64,000 nt of DNA from Oceaniferula marina (GCF_013391475.1 NZ_JACBAZ010000003.1:62001-126000); one strand, 5' to 3'; shown: positions 26,630 to 34,935, counted from the first letter of the stretch. Program-made: numbers and translations. Notes: generated by a model from the sequence alone, not told the origin.

Positions 26630-27761
26630 GTTTTGTTTTAGGACGAAGAAGTTCTCGCAGTGCCTTTTCGCTTTCATCAAAGAAACCATCAGGCCAAAAA
26701 TCGATACGCCCATTTTCATCAATTTTGGGTGAGCTAACCTTTGCCCTGATTGCATATTCCGTATGCTCACGTTCAAAGAAATGCAAGGCCACTTCTTCAG
26801 GCTCAACTGCTCCCGAATGAACCGATAGCCTCAGACCATTCAGAAAATGATCACTATGAGTTTCAACAATAATCTGAACTCCCATTTTTGAAGCCTTTGC
26901 TAAAAGCTCAGCAATTTTACGCTGACCTCGAGGATGTAAGTGAGCCTCTGGATTTTCTATTAATAACATGCTTCCTTCTGGTGCCGAAAGTGCAGCAACG
27001 ATAATAGGCAAAATATAGGAAATACCAAATCCGACATTTGTGGCCCGATAGTGATTTGTTTCCCCGGCTCCCCCAGTGAATGCATATTGTAAACTAACCA
27101 GATCCAAATCTTCATGAGAATTCGTATACAACCTCGTGCCTGGACTGATCTCTCCCAGCCAAGCTTCAGTTTGATGAATTAAAGAAGGCGAACTGGCTTC
27201 TGGATGATACAGACTTGTATTCCTTACCTTCTCGGAGCCGAACACTTCAAGAAAATAAGGGGTATACTCTCCATCGCGCCCTAGCTGTCGATGCATCCGC
27301 ACATCTTCATTAGAAACAGGAAAAGATACACGTGGACCTAGTCGCTCTGCTCGTAGATAATGAAACTGATCAGTAAAAATCCCATGTCGCCTGTCTAATG
27401 ATCCTGAGTAATCCTCTTCCGCAATAAATTCACGCGTCTCTTTATTAAGAGTAAACCGATACCCCCCAGGATACATTTCACCGTCATCTGACGTTAAGTT
27501 AAATTTAATCGTTTCAGAATCGCCCCCCTCACACAACACATCACTTTCAACACCTAGATCTGCCCAACGCCCCTTACACTCCAGATGAGACATGGGGTGT
27601 AGCACATCCGTAACAGATTGATGAAGGATTAGAAGGCTCTGCATCAAGGTCGATTTTCCCATACCGTTCATTCCAGCCAGAACGGTCATGCTGGAGAAAG
27701 GAAGTGATAGATCTTCCAAGCATTTAAAATTAGAAATATTGATTTTAGTTATCATTAGCAA
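26622..27761 (-). CDS. AAA ATPase with DUF3696 C-terminus (OLD/SMC-like)
   Basis: 379 residues (377 if the start at 27755 is used). It begins with an ABC-type strand (ITKINISNFKCLEDLSL) and Walker A GMNGMGKS (30-37). Later come LLIENPEAHLHPRGQ (Walker B and D-loop type) and IVETHSDHFLNGLR (H-loop). The C-terminus GRIDFWPDGFFDE is characteristic of DUF3696. Such ATPases are commonly found in defence loci. The gene overlaps the DUF262 stop by at least 11 nt and the next gene by 8 nt, so the three are coupled. Confidence 0.85.
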   Translation of the reverse strand: MLMITKINISNFKCLEDLSLPFSSMTVLAGMNGMGKSTLMQSLLILHQSVTDVLHPMSHLECKGRWADLGVESDVLCEGGDSETIKFNLTSDDGEMYPGGYRFTLNKETREFIAEEDYSGSLDRRHGIFTDQFHYLRAERLGPRVSFPVSNEDVRMHRQLGRDGEYTPYFLEVFGSEKVRNTSLYHPEASSPSLIHQTEAWLGEISPGTRLYTNSHEDLDLVSLQYAFTGGAGETNHYRATNVGFGISYILPIIVAALSAPEGSMLLIENPEAHLHPRGQRKIAELLAKASKMGVQIIVETHSDHFLNGLRLSVHSGAVEPEEVALHFFEREHTEYAIRAKVSSPKIDENGRIDFWPDGFFDESEKALRELLRPKTKHD

Positions 27762-28890
27762 TTACTCTTTTAAAAACTTCTTTCATCATACCAAAGCGGG
27801 TACGAATTTTTGCCGGAGATCCTGTGCCTTGCGAAATCGCTGATAGGAATTCATCATTGTAGTGCAACGATTGAATCTCCCTCATCACCTTTTCTTTTCT
27901 ATTTTCAAGCACCTTGATTTGATCATCATTCAATTTAGCGAGATTTGTAGAGACTACTTCAAAAAGAGCCTTGTTAATTGGTGACCGTCTATAATTTTTC
28001 CCAAAATATTTTCGGAAGGCAAATCTGCCGAAAATATGATGCGCTGCACCCATCGCGCTCATGAATCGTTCCTCTATTACCTTTAAATCTGTATCTGTTG
28101 AAATTTCAGGGTCATTTAAACCACCCATGATTTTATTTAAGAACCCATCAAAATCACTGCCCTGGTATTCATTGGGGTCAATAAGATAAAAAGCCGCAAA
28201 TCGAACTACGCACTCTCGATCAGCCATTCGCTTATCACTAAGCGCATGTTGCGTGGCAGTTTTGAACTCATCGGAGTTTGCAAGCCGGAGGATAAAATTT
28301 CTGACGCGTTCACCATTAATAGCATTACGGATTTCCTGGGCTGAGAGGGGCAAGCCTCCTGTATTAATCCTTTTGAAAATATTGAACTTAACTTCTTCTG
28401 GCGTACCCGGCTGGATCTGAAAAACTGTCACCTCTGTCTCCTCAATGCGCCGTTGAAGATTACGTGGGATTTGCTCAAATTTTTTACCCTCTAAGTGTTT
28501 TAAAAACTCAAGCCCTTCTAGAGTCAAATGACCGTCTATAACAAATCTTCTGAGTGTCGTCAGACGCTGTAAGCCATCCACAACTAGCCATTCATCTTCA
28601 TCGGTCGCATCAACGTAAAAAGCTGGTAATGGGATACGTATCAAAATTGATTCTATCAAACGGCTTTGAGCCCCATTATTCCAAATCCCCCCTTTCCGTT
28701 GAAAATCGGGAGCTAAATTTATTTCTCCTCGGTCAATGCGTCGCATAAGCAAATCAATTGTTGGAGTTGATTTATCTACTCGAATCGCGGTCGGGTCAAA
28801 AGGGTCTGTTATTGTATCTTCCCCATCAATAACTTCGCGCTCCACGCCGATATCCACCTCTTCAAATTGTTTTGTTTTTTTTAAATTCAT
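27745..28890 (-). CDS. DUF262 (GmrSD-type N-domain) protein
   Basis: 381 residues. The DUF262 core is APDFQRKGGIWNNGAQSRLI and, downstream, VVDGLQRLTTLRRF (Asp105-Gly-Leu-Gln-Arg109). This ParB/sulfiredoxin-like fold is the NTPase/endonuclease N-domain of GmrSD-type type IV restriction enzymes. The usual DUF1524 HNH nuclease domain is missing; the last ~150 residues are helical. The nuclease role could be provided by the PD-ExK-like protein encoded just upstream. It overlaps the downstream ATPase gene. Confidence 0.85.
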   Translation of the reverse strand: MNLKKTKQFEEVDIGVEREVIDGEDTITDPFDPTAIRVDKSTPTIDLLMRRIDRGEINLAPDFQRKGGIWNNGAQSRLIESILIRIPLPAFYVDATDEDEWLVVDGLQRLTTLRRFVIDGHLTLEGLEFLKHLEGKKFEQIPRNLQRRIEETEVTVFQIQPGTPEEVKFNIFKRINTGGLPLSAQEIRNAINGERVRNFILRLANSDEFKTATQHALSDKRMADRECVVRFAAFYLIDPNEYQGSDFDGFLNKIMGGLNDPEISTDTDLKVIEERFMSAMGAAHHIFGRFAFRKYFGKNYRRSPINKALFEVVSTNLAKLNDDQIKVLENRKEKVMREIQSLHYNDEFLSAISQGTGSPAKIRTRFGMMKEVFKRVIANDN

Positions 28891-28928
28891 ACTTCGATTT
28901 CTAAATACTCGCCCAATTAATTGGCAGC

Positions 28929-29534
28929 CTAGCCTATGGTCTCCACATGAGAATTATCAAGATCCAGCAAAGACATCCCATCTATATCATTATAGTGGTA
29001 ATGGCGGATAGTGTGATCTTTTTTAAGATATTTATTGTCGTTGTCGAGGAAACGCTCGGGAGATAGATGACAGGATAGGACGTATTTGGTAATGCGGAGA
29101 CGCTTAGACTTACCAGTGTAATGTTTGATTATACTATAAAGGGAGCGACACCACGCAGAGCCAGCTTTCATCTGGTCGGGCAGGCTTTCAGGGAATGATC
29201 CTGATTTGAACTCTATGCAGATGGCTGAAATCTGACTGCGGTGAAGGTGGAAAATGACGAAGTCACAGCGCTTAGCCCATGGTTTTGATTCATCTTCAAG
29301 AAAATGAAACATTGGGTCCGAGTTGCCTCGGTTGTTTTTCTTGTCAAGATTGATAACAAGAGCCTCGCCCGGCACGATCAGCCTAACTTTTTGGGGCTTG
29401 GTCTTTGTTTGCCCTGGCCAATATACTTTATCTTTGATGACTATTTTTTCACCTTCTACTTCGGTAACCTCATAGCCATCCGTATTGAGATAGTCCCGTA
29501 AGGCTGCAAAATAACTCTGGGAAGTGATAGCCAT
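28929..29534 (-). CDS. PD-(D/E)XK-like nuclease, first gene of the embedded cassette
   Basis: 201 residues. A candidate catalytic core is RCDFVIFHLHRSQISAICIE followed by FKSG: Asp91, then Glu108-Phe-Lys110, with the strand pattern of PD-(D/E)XK enzymes. The N-terminus (SYFAALRDYLNTDGYEV) is helical and the C-terminus has no obvious further domain. I recognise no named family. It starts 2 bp after the hsdS stop and ends 38 bp before the DUF262 gene. It may supply cleavage for the DUF262/ATPase module, which lacks an obvious nuclease. Confidence 0.7.
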   Translation of the reverse strand: MAITSQSYFAALRDYLNTDGYEVTEVEGEKIVIKDKVYWPGQTKTKPQKVRLIVPGEALVINLDKKNNRGNSDPMFHFLEDESKPWAKRCDFVIFHLHRSQISAICIEFKSGSFPESLPDQMKAGSAWCRSLYSIIKHYTGKSKRLRITKYVLSCHLSPERFLDNDNKYLKKDHTIRHYHYNDIDGMSLLDLDNSHVETIG

Positions 29535-29536
29535 AA

Positions 29537-30901
29537 TTACACAGAAGTAGGAAGTTTGACCTTACGGACATCAATCTTGCCAGTGGTGGCGGCGGTAATG
29601 ATGGCGGCGCGATACTCGGTGAGTTTCTCGATCGCAGATTGGCAGCACAGTGTAATCCGGTCCATCTTCCCACACTTGAGATCCAGGTAGTCCACAATCT
29701 CCGTCTGCTCGTCCATTTCCGGCAGCCATGCGGAGCAGCTTTTGAGAAGGCCTTGCGTAATGCTGAAAACCTTTACGCCGCTAATGTTCTTCCTGATTTG
29801 GTGCCTAAATGCGGGTGAGTCGAAAAGATAGGCCAGGTAGCGGGGGTTGTATTCTTCTAATGGCTTTGCTGTGACTGTATGGTAACCAGCGAACGTTGGG
29901 GTTTCGCTATTTAGGTAGGAGAAATTCCCGGACCCTTCAACATCTTCAGAAGTGTCTGCAAAGACAAAGTCGCCGTATGAGAGGAGACTCTTGGCACCAG
30001 ATTCTAGGTAGTCTTCAGATACAAACTTTAGATCGTGTGTTTCAGGAATGACCTCAAATCCATACTTCGAATGGATCTCACCGTAATTTATACATGGTAT
30101 CCCTGAGTCGAGCAGGTTTGCCTTAGTTATCCCTAGACCGCGACCGAACTCGAACATGAAGCGAAGCTTCGTAAGATTCCAAGCTTCAGGCACGCTATCT
30201 AGCCAGGGGATGCCGGAGTCGCGCATGGGGGCGTCGGGGTTGAGGCCTTTGGTGACGGCTTGGGTGATGACCGCGCTGCGTTGCTCCTGGAGCTTCTCAA
30301 TGAGCTGCTTTTTCTTCGCAATCAGCGCATCAATCTGCCCCGTCTTCCAGTCGAGGAAGTCGGCGATTTGTTTTTGTTCGTTGGGAGGAGGCAGCGTTAT
30401 CCGCATCTTCCCCAAGTGCTCGGGGCCATAGTGCTGCATCGCCGCTCCAGTCTGGAGGATAGATATTTGGGTTAAGAATTGATCCGAAACCACGATCCAA
30501 CGAATATACTCGGGAATAATCTCGGATCGTTGAGGCCAGAGACGGATCAGCCCCGTATAGGCGATCGAATCCCTCGCCGAATCGGTTACTTCAGAAACTA
30601 GACCAGTTGATGCGCTGCAGCTGATAAGGAGGTCTCCAGGTTGGCACGCATACTTCGCCCATCGATCTTGAACCATTTCTGGATCTAGAAAATTACTCCC
30701 CTCGGGATCAACGAATCTTCCCTGAACATTCCTGATTCTTAAGAGCGGAACTCCTTCATCCCTAAAATCCACAGCCATGATTCCAGGGCCTTCCTGAAAA
30801 CTGACGAAGAAGGAGAAACGAACGACTTCCCAATGATTTGGGATTTCAGGAAGCCACTCGTGGGGAGTGGGCTCGCATGGAGAGTAAGGCATGTAACTCA
30901 T
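29537..30901 (-). CDS. hsdS: Type I restriction specificity subunit
   Basis: 454 residues from the ATG at 30901, which overlaps the hsdM stop by one base (TGATG); the longer frame to 30976 lies in hsdM. It has two target recognition halves: the first opens WLPEIPNHWEVVRFS, the second DSGIPWLDSVPEAWNLTKL. They are separated by the conserved helix NEQKQIADFLDWKTGQIDAL and KKQLIEKLQEQRSAVI, and the second half ends with a similar helix (TEIVDYLDLKCGKMDRI). This determines the bipartite DNA target methylated and cut by the complex. Target sequence not predictable here. Confidence 0.92.
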   Translation of the reverse strand: MSYMPYSPCEPTPHEWLPEIPNHWEVVRFSFFVSFQEGPGIMAVDFRDEGVPLLRIRNVQGRFVDPEGSNFLDPEMVQDRWAKYACQPGDLLISCSASTGLVSEVTDSARDSIAYTGLIRLWPQRSEIIPEYIRWIVVSDQFLTQISILQTGAAMQHYGPEHLGKMRITLPPPNEQKQIADFLDWKTGQIDALIAKKKQLIEKLQEQRSAVITQAVTKGLNPDAPMRDSGIPWLDSVPEAWNLTKLRFMFEFGRGLGITKANLLDSGIPCINYGEIHSKYGFEVIPETHDLKFVSEDYLESGAKSLLSYGDFVFADTSEDVEGSGNFSYLNSETPTFAGYHTVTAKPLEEYNPRYLAYLFDSPAFRHQIRKNISGVKVFSITQGLLKSCSAWLPEMDEQTEIVDYLDLKCGKMDRITLCCQSAIEKLTEYRAAIITAATTGKIDVRKVKLPTSV

Positions 30902-33171
30902 CACACCACCTCCTTCAACATGTTCATGATCTCCTTCTCCAAGCCTTCGATGTCTTTCTCGATCTCCTCCAAGCAACGGGGTGGTTCGTATTCATAGAAG
31001 TGGCGATTGAAGGGAATTTCGTAGCCTATCTTGATTTTGCTGTGGTCGATCCAGGCATCGGGGCGATACGGAAGGACTTCGGCTGTAAGATAGTCCTCGC
31101 AATGCTGCCCCACGAGTTCGAGCAGGGCCTCCACTTTGGGCTTTTTCTCATAGCCAACGGGGAGCGGAAGGCTAATGCCGTCTGGGAGGGACACATTTTC
31201 GGTATCACGGAGATCAGGATCGGGTTCGGGGCAGCCCTTCGAGTCGTAACAGATTTCGGCTGTGGGGTCTTTCTCTCCTAGGCTGCCAGGGGCGAGGATC
31301 GTTTTTTTCAGAGCAGCATCAAGAATGATCTCAGCCTCTTCGAAGGCGTCGATGAGTTGCTTTTCAAAATCCTTGCGGTCTTTGACGAGCTGTCCGTCGG
31401 CGAAACTAGGTTTCATGCCGTCAAGGGCTCCGAGGATTGCGTCCTGAGCAGCTCTACCTTCGAGCTCCTCTTTCTTGATTTTTTCTTTGTCCTTACGCTT
31501 ACGGGAGATGGCGAGGTTGATAAAGGTTTTTGTCTCTTTGAAGCGTTCGATGCGTTCGTCGGTGACAGTGAAATTGAGGCGTAGTGGACGTTCGACCGTG
31601 ATCTTGAGGTAGCCGAATTCCCGATTTTCGAAAATTTTACTGACGAAGAGGCTTTTCGTCTGGTCACGCTCGGGGTCAATGTTGGTCTGAATGTCGCCCA
31701 CGGCCATGCGGATCTCGTCCTGGAAATCTCCATAAAGCTTGGTCAGGGTGGCGATATGGTCAGGTGACCCTTCGGTTGTGTCGCCGAGCCGCTTACGTTT
31801 ATCGCCGAGACTCTTCTTCATCTTCCAGGCAAAGTCGGTGCCGTTGATGAGCTGAACTTTGCCGGATCGCTCGCTTTGCTTGCGGTTAGTCACGATCCAG
31901 ATGTAGGTGTAGATGCCGGTATTATAGAAGAGCTGGTCGGGGAGACCGATGATGGCCTCAAGCATGTCGTTCTCAATAATCCAACGGCGGATATTGCTCT
32001 CGCCACCTCCTGCGTCGCCGGTAAAAAGAGGAGAACCATTAAAAACAACAGCGATCCGCGACCCCTCGCCGCCGTCGTCAGGAGCCGTCTCCATTTTTGA
32101 GATCATATGCAACAGGAAAAGGAGAGCCCCATCATTGATGCGAGGCAGGCCGGGACCGAAGCGCCCGGAGAAACCGAACTCTTTGTGCTCCTTCGTGACG
32201 TGACTTTTCTCGGGTTTCCACTCCACGCCGAAGGGAGGGTTGGCTAACATATAGTGGAATTTTTCATCGGGGTGGCCATCCCCATCGACGAAGCCTTCCT
32301 TGGATTTGCCGGTGCCTAGGGTGTTACCGAAGATGATGTTTTTCACATCCTCGCCCTTGATCATGAGGTCAGAGCCGCAGATGGCGTAGGACTCGGGATT
32401 GTATTCCTGCCCGAAGAGTTCGAGATTGGCGCCGGGGTTGAGCCCTACCTCGGGGTCAACAATAAGTTTCTCTGCTTCAGAGAGCATCCCTCCCGTGCCA
32501 CAAGTGGGATCGTAGATTTTAATGACCTTGCCATCTTTATAGACGAGGTCATCGTGGGTGAAGAGCAGGTTGACCATGAGACCAATGACCTCGCGCGGGG
32601 TGAAGTGGTCTCCGGCTTCTTCATTGGCCTGCTCGTTAAAACGGCGGACGAGGTCCTCGAAGACATAGCCCATGGCGATATTCGGAATACCATCAGGTCT
32701 TTTTTTTGTCTGAGGATGAAGATCAACGGCTGCGATTTCCTTGATGATTTCAAAGAGCCGGTTGGCCTCATCAAGCTTCTCAATTTCCTCCTCAAATTTA
32801 AATTTTTCGATGATGATGCGGGCACGAGAAGAAAATCCAGCGATGAAGTTAACCAGGTTGGCTGCCAGTTTATCAGGATCGCCGAGGAGCTTCTGGAACG
32901 TGAACTCACTGATGTTATGAAAGGTCAGATCAAACTTCCGGTTGATCATCTTTTCGATCGTTTCAGCGTTATATTTCCCCTCGGCCATCAGCTTCTGGTG
33001 CATAGCGACAACTTCGTCCTTCGAGTCTTCGAGAACGCAGTCGAGGCGACGTAAGACGGTGAGTGGAATCATTACCCGCCTGTATTGCGGTGGCCGGTAA
33101 GGGCCGCGGAGAAGATTGGCGATGTTCCATATAACATCACCTTGTTCTTTAAATGCGTCGAGATTACTCAT
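30901..33171 (-). CDS. hsdM: Type I restriction-modification methyltransferase subunit
   Basis: 756 residues from MSNLDAFKEQGD at 33171; an upstream extension to 33264 lacks family similarity. The N-terminal HsdM helical domain (IWNIANLLRGPYRPPQY) precedes the SAM-binding motif IYDPTCGTGGML (221-228 core) and the catalytic LANPPFGVEW (311-314 NPPF), marking an N6-adenine methyltransferase. It is longer than the usual ~500 residues, with a ~250-residue C-terminal extension rich in charged helices. It is the first gene of the leftward seven-gene operon; the promoter should lie in the 815-bp gap to its right. Confidence 0.92.
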   Translation of the reverse strand: MSNLDAFKEQGDVIWNIANLLRGPYRPPQYRRVMIPLTVLRRLDCVLEDSKDEVVAMHQKLMAEGKYNAETIEKMINRKFDLTFHNISEFTFQKLLGDPDKLAANLVNFIAGFSSRARIIIEKFKFEEEIEKLDEANRLFEIIKEIAAVDLHPQTKKRPDGIPNIAMGYVFEDLVRRFNEQANEEAGDHFTPREVIGLMVNLLFTHDDLVYKDGKVIKIYDPTCGTGGMLSEAEKLIVDPEVGLNPGANLELFGQEYNPESYAICGSDLMIKGEDVKNIIFGNTLGTGKSKEGFVDGDGHPDEKFHYMLANPPFGVEWKPEKSHVTKEHKEFGFSGRFGPGLPRINDGALLFLLHMISKMETAPDDGGEGSRIAVVFNGSPLFTGDAGGGESNIRRWIIENDMLEAIIGLPDQLFYNTGIYTYIWIVTNRKQSERSGKVQLINGTDFAWKMKKSLGDKRKRLGDTTEGSPDHIATLTKLYGDFQDEIRMAVGDIQTNIDPERDQTKSLFVSKIFENREFGYLKITVERPLRLNFTVTDERIERFKETKTFINLAISRKRKDKEKIKKEELEGRAAQDAILGALDGMKPSFADGQLVKDRKDFEKQLIDAFEEAEIILDAALKKTILAPGSLGEKDPTAEICYDSKGCPEPDPDLRDTENVSLPDGISLPLPVGYEKKPKVEALLELVGQHCEDYLTAEVLPYRPDAWIDHSKIKIGYEIPFNRHFYEYEPPRCLEEIEKDIEGLEKEIMNMLKEVV

Positions 33172-33986
33172 ATGTCGTGGCTTATAAAACAGCTTAAATT
33201 TAATAGCATTAAAGCATTCTACGTGGTCGAGAAAGATGTTCACGCGTTTGCCTTGCGAGCACATCTATCAACAAACATGAGCACTGCCTAGGATGAAATC
33301 AGGCAATAAAAAGAGTTTTTGGACATATAAAAACAGATTGTGCTATAAATAATACACTTTGAGACAGGTTCACACGCGCCTGGGGATCTACTTCCGAGCG
33401 CAACCTTGCGCTCAACACCCCGGTTTTGATCCAAATTTTTGTAGGCCCATATATGCACCAGGGTTTATAAATAGGAAAACTATTCACTTATACCGGAGCG
33501 CCTCAGGGCGCTCCAAATCTCTCAAGATATACCTAGTCCCGACCTGACAGAATGTCACAAAGGTCACACTCCTACACGCGCGAGGCAATCTACCAGGTGT
33601 AAATAATCCGTTTGATGCCGTTGGCGATATGCTATCGCCCAACCTCGATTCGATCAAACCGTTGTAATCAAGGGCCTTGTAGACTTTTTAGCTCGAATAA
33701 GGATGCTCTTTAAGCTAGGCTCAACTCGATTAGATCGACTCCCCCCCCTAGCGGCATACGATGCCGGTCATGTTAATTACGTGGGAAACCCTCTACCCCT
33801 TGATTTATAACGATTTCCTGCGGTTTTGTACAAGCAATTGTAACGGGAACGACACGCTATCTAATTTCTACCCTTTAATCGGAGCTGCATTTTATGCTCA
33901 TACAAAGGGTTAACCTCGCTGGCCGAGCCCGAATTCGGGCTCGAAAGGCAAAAACTGAAACCAAATAAAAAAGGAAAATAAATAAA
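33172..33986. other. Hairpin-rich non-coding stretch upstream of hsdM
   Basis: About 815 bp without a gene. Strong inverted repeats include GAGCGCAA/TTGCGCTC (33396-33413), GGAGCGCC/GGCGCTCC (33495-33514), GTTGGCGATA/TATCGCCCAAC (~33620-33643) and a 20-bp palindrome at 33924-33943. It could hold regulatory sites, the element's origin, or a structured RNA. Confidence 0.55.
33924..33943. promoter_or_regulatory. 20-bp perfect palindrome CGAGCCCGAATTCGGGCTCG
   Basis: Perfect inverted repeat 44 bp before the small gene at 33987. A related palindrome, GAGCCCAAATTTGGGCTC, follows that gene at 34367-34384, sharing GAGCCC...GGGCTC arms. Confidence 0.5.
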
Positions 33987-34304
33987 ATGTGGATATACAC
34001 CCGTAACGAATTTGTCTCCGCCGTCCAGCATCGGGACAGACCGGATCATTTAATGATCAGATACCGCAATATCGAACAAGCCAAGGCCTGCTCCTTACCA
34101 GCGGATATCAGTATTACCCCAGATGCTGACTACATCGCACGAAAGGTTATCAGCAAAGACGACTTCAAACAGTGGATGCTGAAACAAATCGATCTACTTG
34201 ACTATGACAACTACAAGAGAGCGACCCACGCTACATCAATGCATCAAGCTCCGCTGATGGACGTTTGGAGCAGCATGTATCAATGGCAGGAATCTGAACA
34301 GTGA
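33987..34304 (+). CDS. Small satellite accessory protein, unknown function
   Basis: 105 residues (MWIYTRNEFVSAVQHRDR...). AAAAGGAAAA lies 10-20 bp upstream of the start. It is soluble and mixed alpha/beta, with IARKVISKDDFKQWMLKQID near the middle. No family recognised with confidence. It is the last gene before the right att site, flanked by two related palindromes, which supports an independently regulated unit. Confidence 0.6.
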   Translation: MWIYTRNEFVSAVQHRDRPDHLMIRYRNIEQAKACSLPADISITPDADYIARKVISKDDFKQWMLKQIDLLDYDNYKRATHATSMHQAPLMDVWSSMYQWQESEQ

Positions 34305-34366
34305 ACCAGCCAAGGTGAAAACGAATCACCAATCAGACACAGCCAATCCAAAACGCTCAATTATTC

Positions 34367-34384
34367 GAGCCCAAATTTGGGCTC
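34367..34384. promoter_or_regulatory. 18-bp perfect palindrome GAGCCCAAATTTGGGCTC
   Basis: Sister of the palindrome at 33924-33943, about 60 bp after the stop of the small gene. It could act as a terminator stem or an operator. Confidence 0.45.
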
Positions 34385-34524
34385 CAAGTCTAATCGCTTT
34401 GGTGTGACCTGGCACCAGCGTCAAGAATCAGAGCACCGCCCCATATAATAAGGCGAACTCAAATAGTCGCAGACCAAGTATCGAACCACTCCGAACACAA
34501 TACGCAGAATAAACAAAAACGGAA

Positions 34525-34546
34525 ACTGCTTCCTTATAGCTTCCCT
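34525..34546 (+). promoter_or_regulatory. Integrase arm-site-like repeat, right end
   Basis: ACTGCTTCCTTATAGCTTCC plus CT differs from 17001-17022 by one base. Same orientation, 60 bp inside the right att repeat. Confidence 0.5.
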
Positions 34547-34576
34547 TGATAGGAATTTTACGCCTAGAAACAACAA

Positions 34577-34599
34577 AACCCATTGATATACAATGGGTT
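34577..34599 (-). terminator. Element-encoded terminator downstream of tRNA-Cys
   Basis: AACCCATTG and CAATGGGTT form a 9-bp stem 8 nt beyond the tRNA CCA end. On the minus strand it is followed by TTGTTG. It replaces the original terminator displaced to 16861-16881. Confidence 0.7.
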
Positions 34600-34606
34600 A
34601 AAAAGA

Positions 34607-34636
34607 TGGAGGCGGGAGCGGGAATCGAACCCGCGA
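34607..34636 (-). repeat. Right attachment site: 30-nt tRNA-Cys 3' end
   Basis: Identical to 16890-16919. Integration rebuilt the intact tRNA, so the gene stays functional. Confidence 0.95.
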
Positions 34637-34681
34637 ATATCGGTTTTGCAAACCGATGCCTTACCACTTGGCCATCCCGCC
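34607..34681 (-). tRNA. tRNA-Cys (anticodon GCA), CCA encoded
   Basis: 75 nt on the minus strand: acceptor GGCGGGA/TCCCGCC, D arm GGCCAAGTGGTAAGGC, anticodon stem TCGGT/ACCGA with loop TTGCAAA (anticodon GCA) and T arm CGCGGGTTCGATTCCCGC, ending T-CCA. The last 30 nt are duplicated at 16890-16919, making it the integration target of the satellite. Confidence 0.95.
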
Positions 34682-34935
34682 TCTTTATTATTGTGTTCGC
34701 CTTGCAGGAATCCCGGCAGGCGGGACGTAATTAGTAGCTGCCGAGGCCGATGTCAACAGCTCTTTTCAGAGAAATTTTCATGCTCCGGCACCTGACAAGC
34801 AGAGAAATACCCACCAGAAAAATGATCGGCGGGACTTGCCAACTTGCAAGTTTGGCCGTATGTGACATGCATCACAGGCAGGGAATGCCTGCATAACTCG
34901 CTTTTTATCAACATCCAACACCAAGAACCAGGATC

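Larger units (their letters stand above)
16890..34636. mobile_element. PICI-like satellite / integrative element in tRNA-Cys with restriction cargo
   Basis: A 17.7-kb element bounded by identical 30-nt direct repeats, with a tyrosine integrase next to the left repeat. Plus-strand gene order is integrase, unknown, excisionase, CHC2 primase, DUF3987 helicase-like, terminase-small-subunit-like. This matches the int-xis-pri-rep-terS layout of phage-inducible chromosomal islands and lacks capsid, tail and large terminase genes. The right 11 kb is a leftward defence operon (type I RM plus an embedded four-gene cassette), then a non-coding hairpin-rich stretch and one small gene. Imperfect copies of a GCTTCCYTAT tandem lie near both ends. 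The boundaries are seen directly; the satellite lifestyle is inferred from gene content. Confidence 0.85.

Noticed and set aside
34428-34667. Minus-strand frame across the right att site
   Set aside because: It covers the tRNA-Cys gene and its terminator, so it is not a protein gene.
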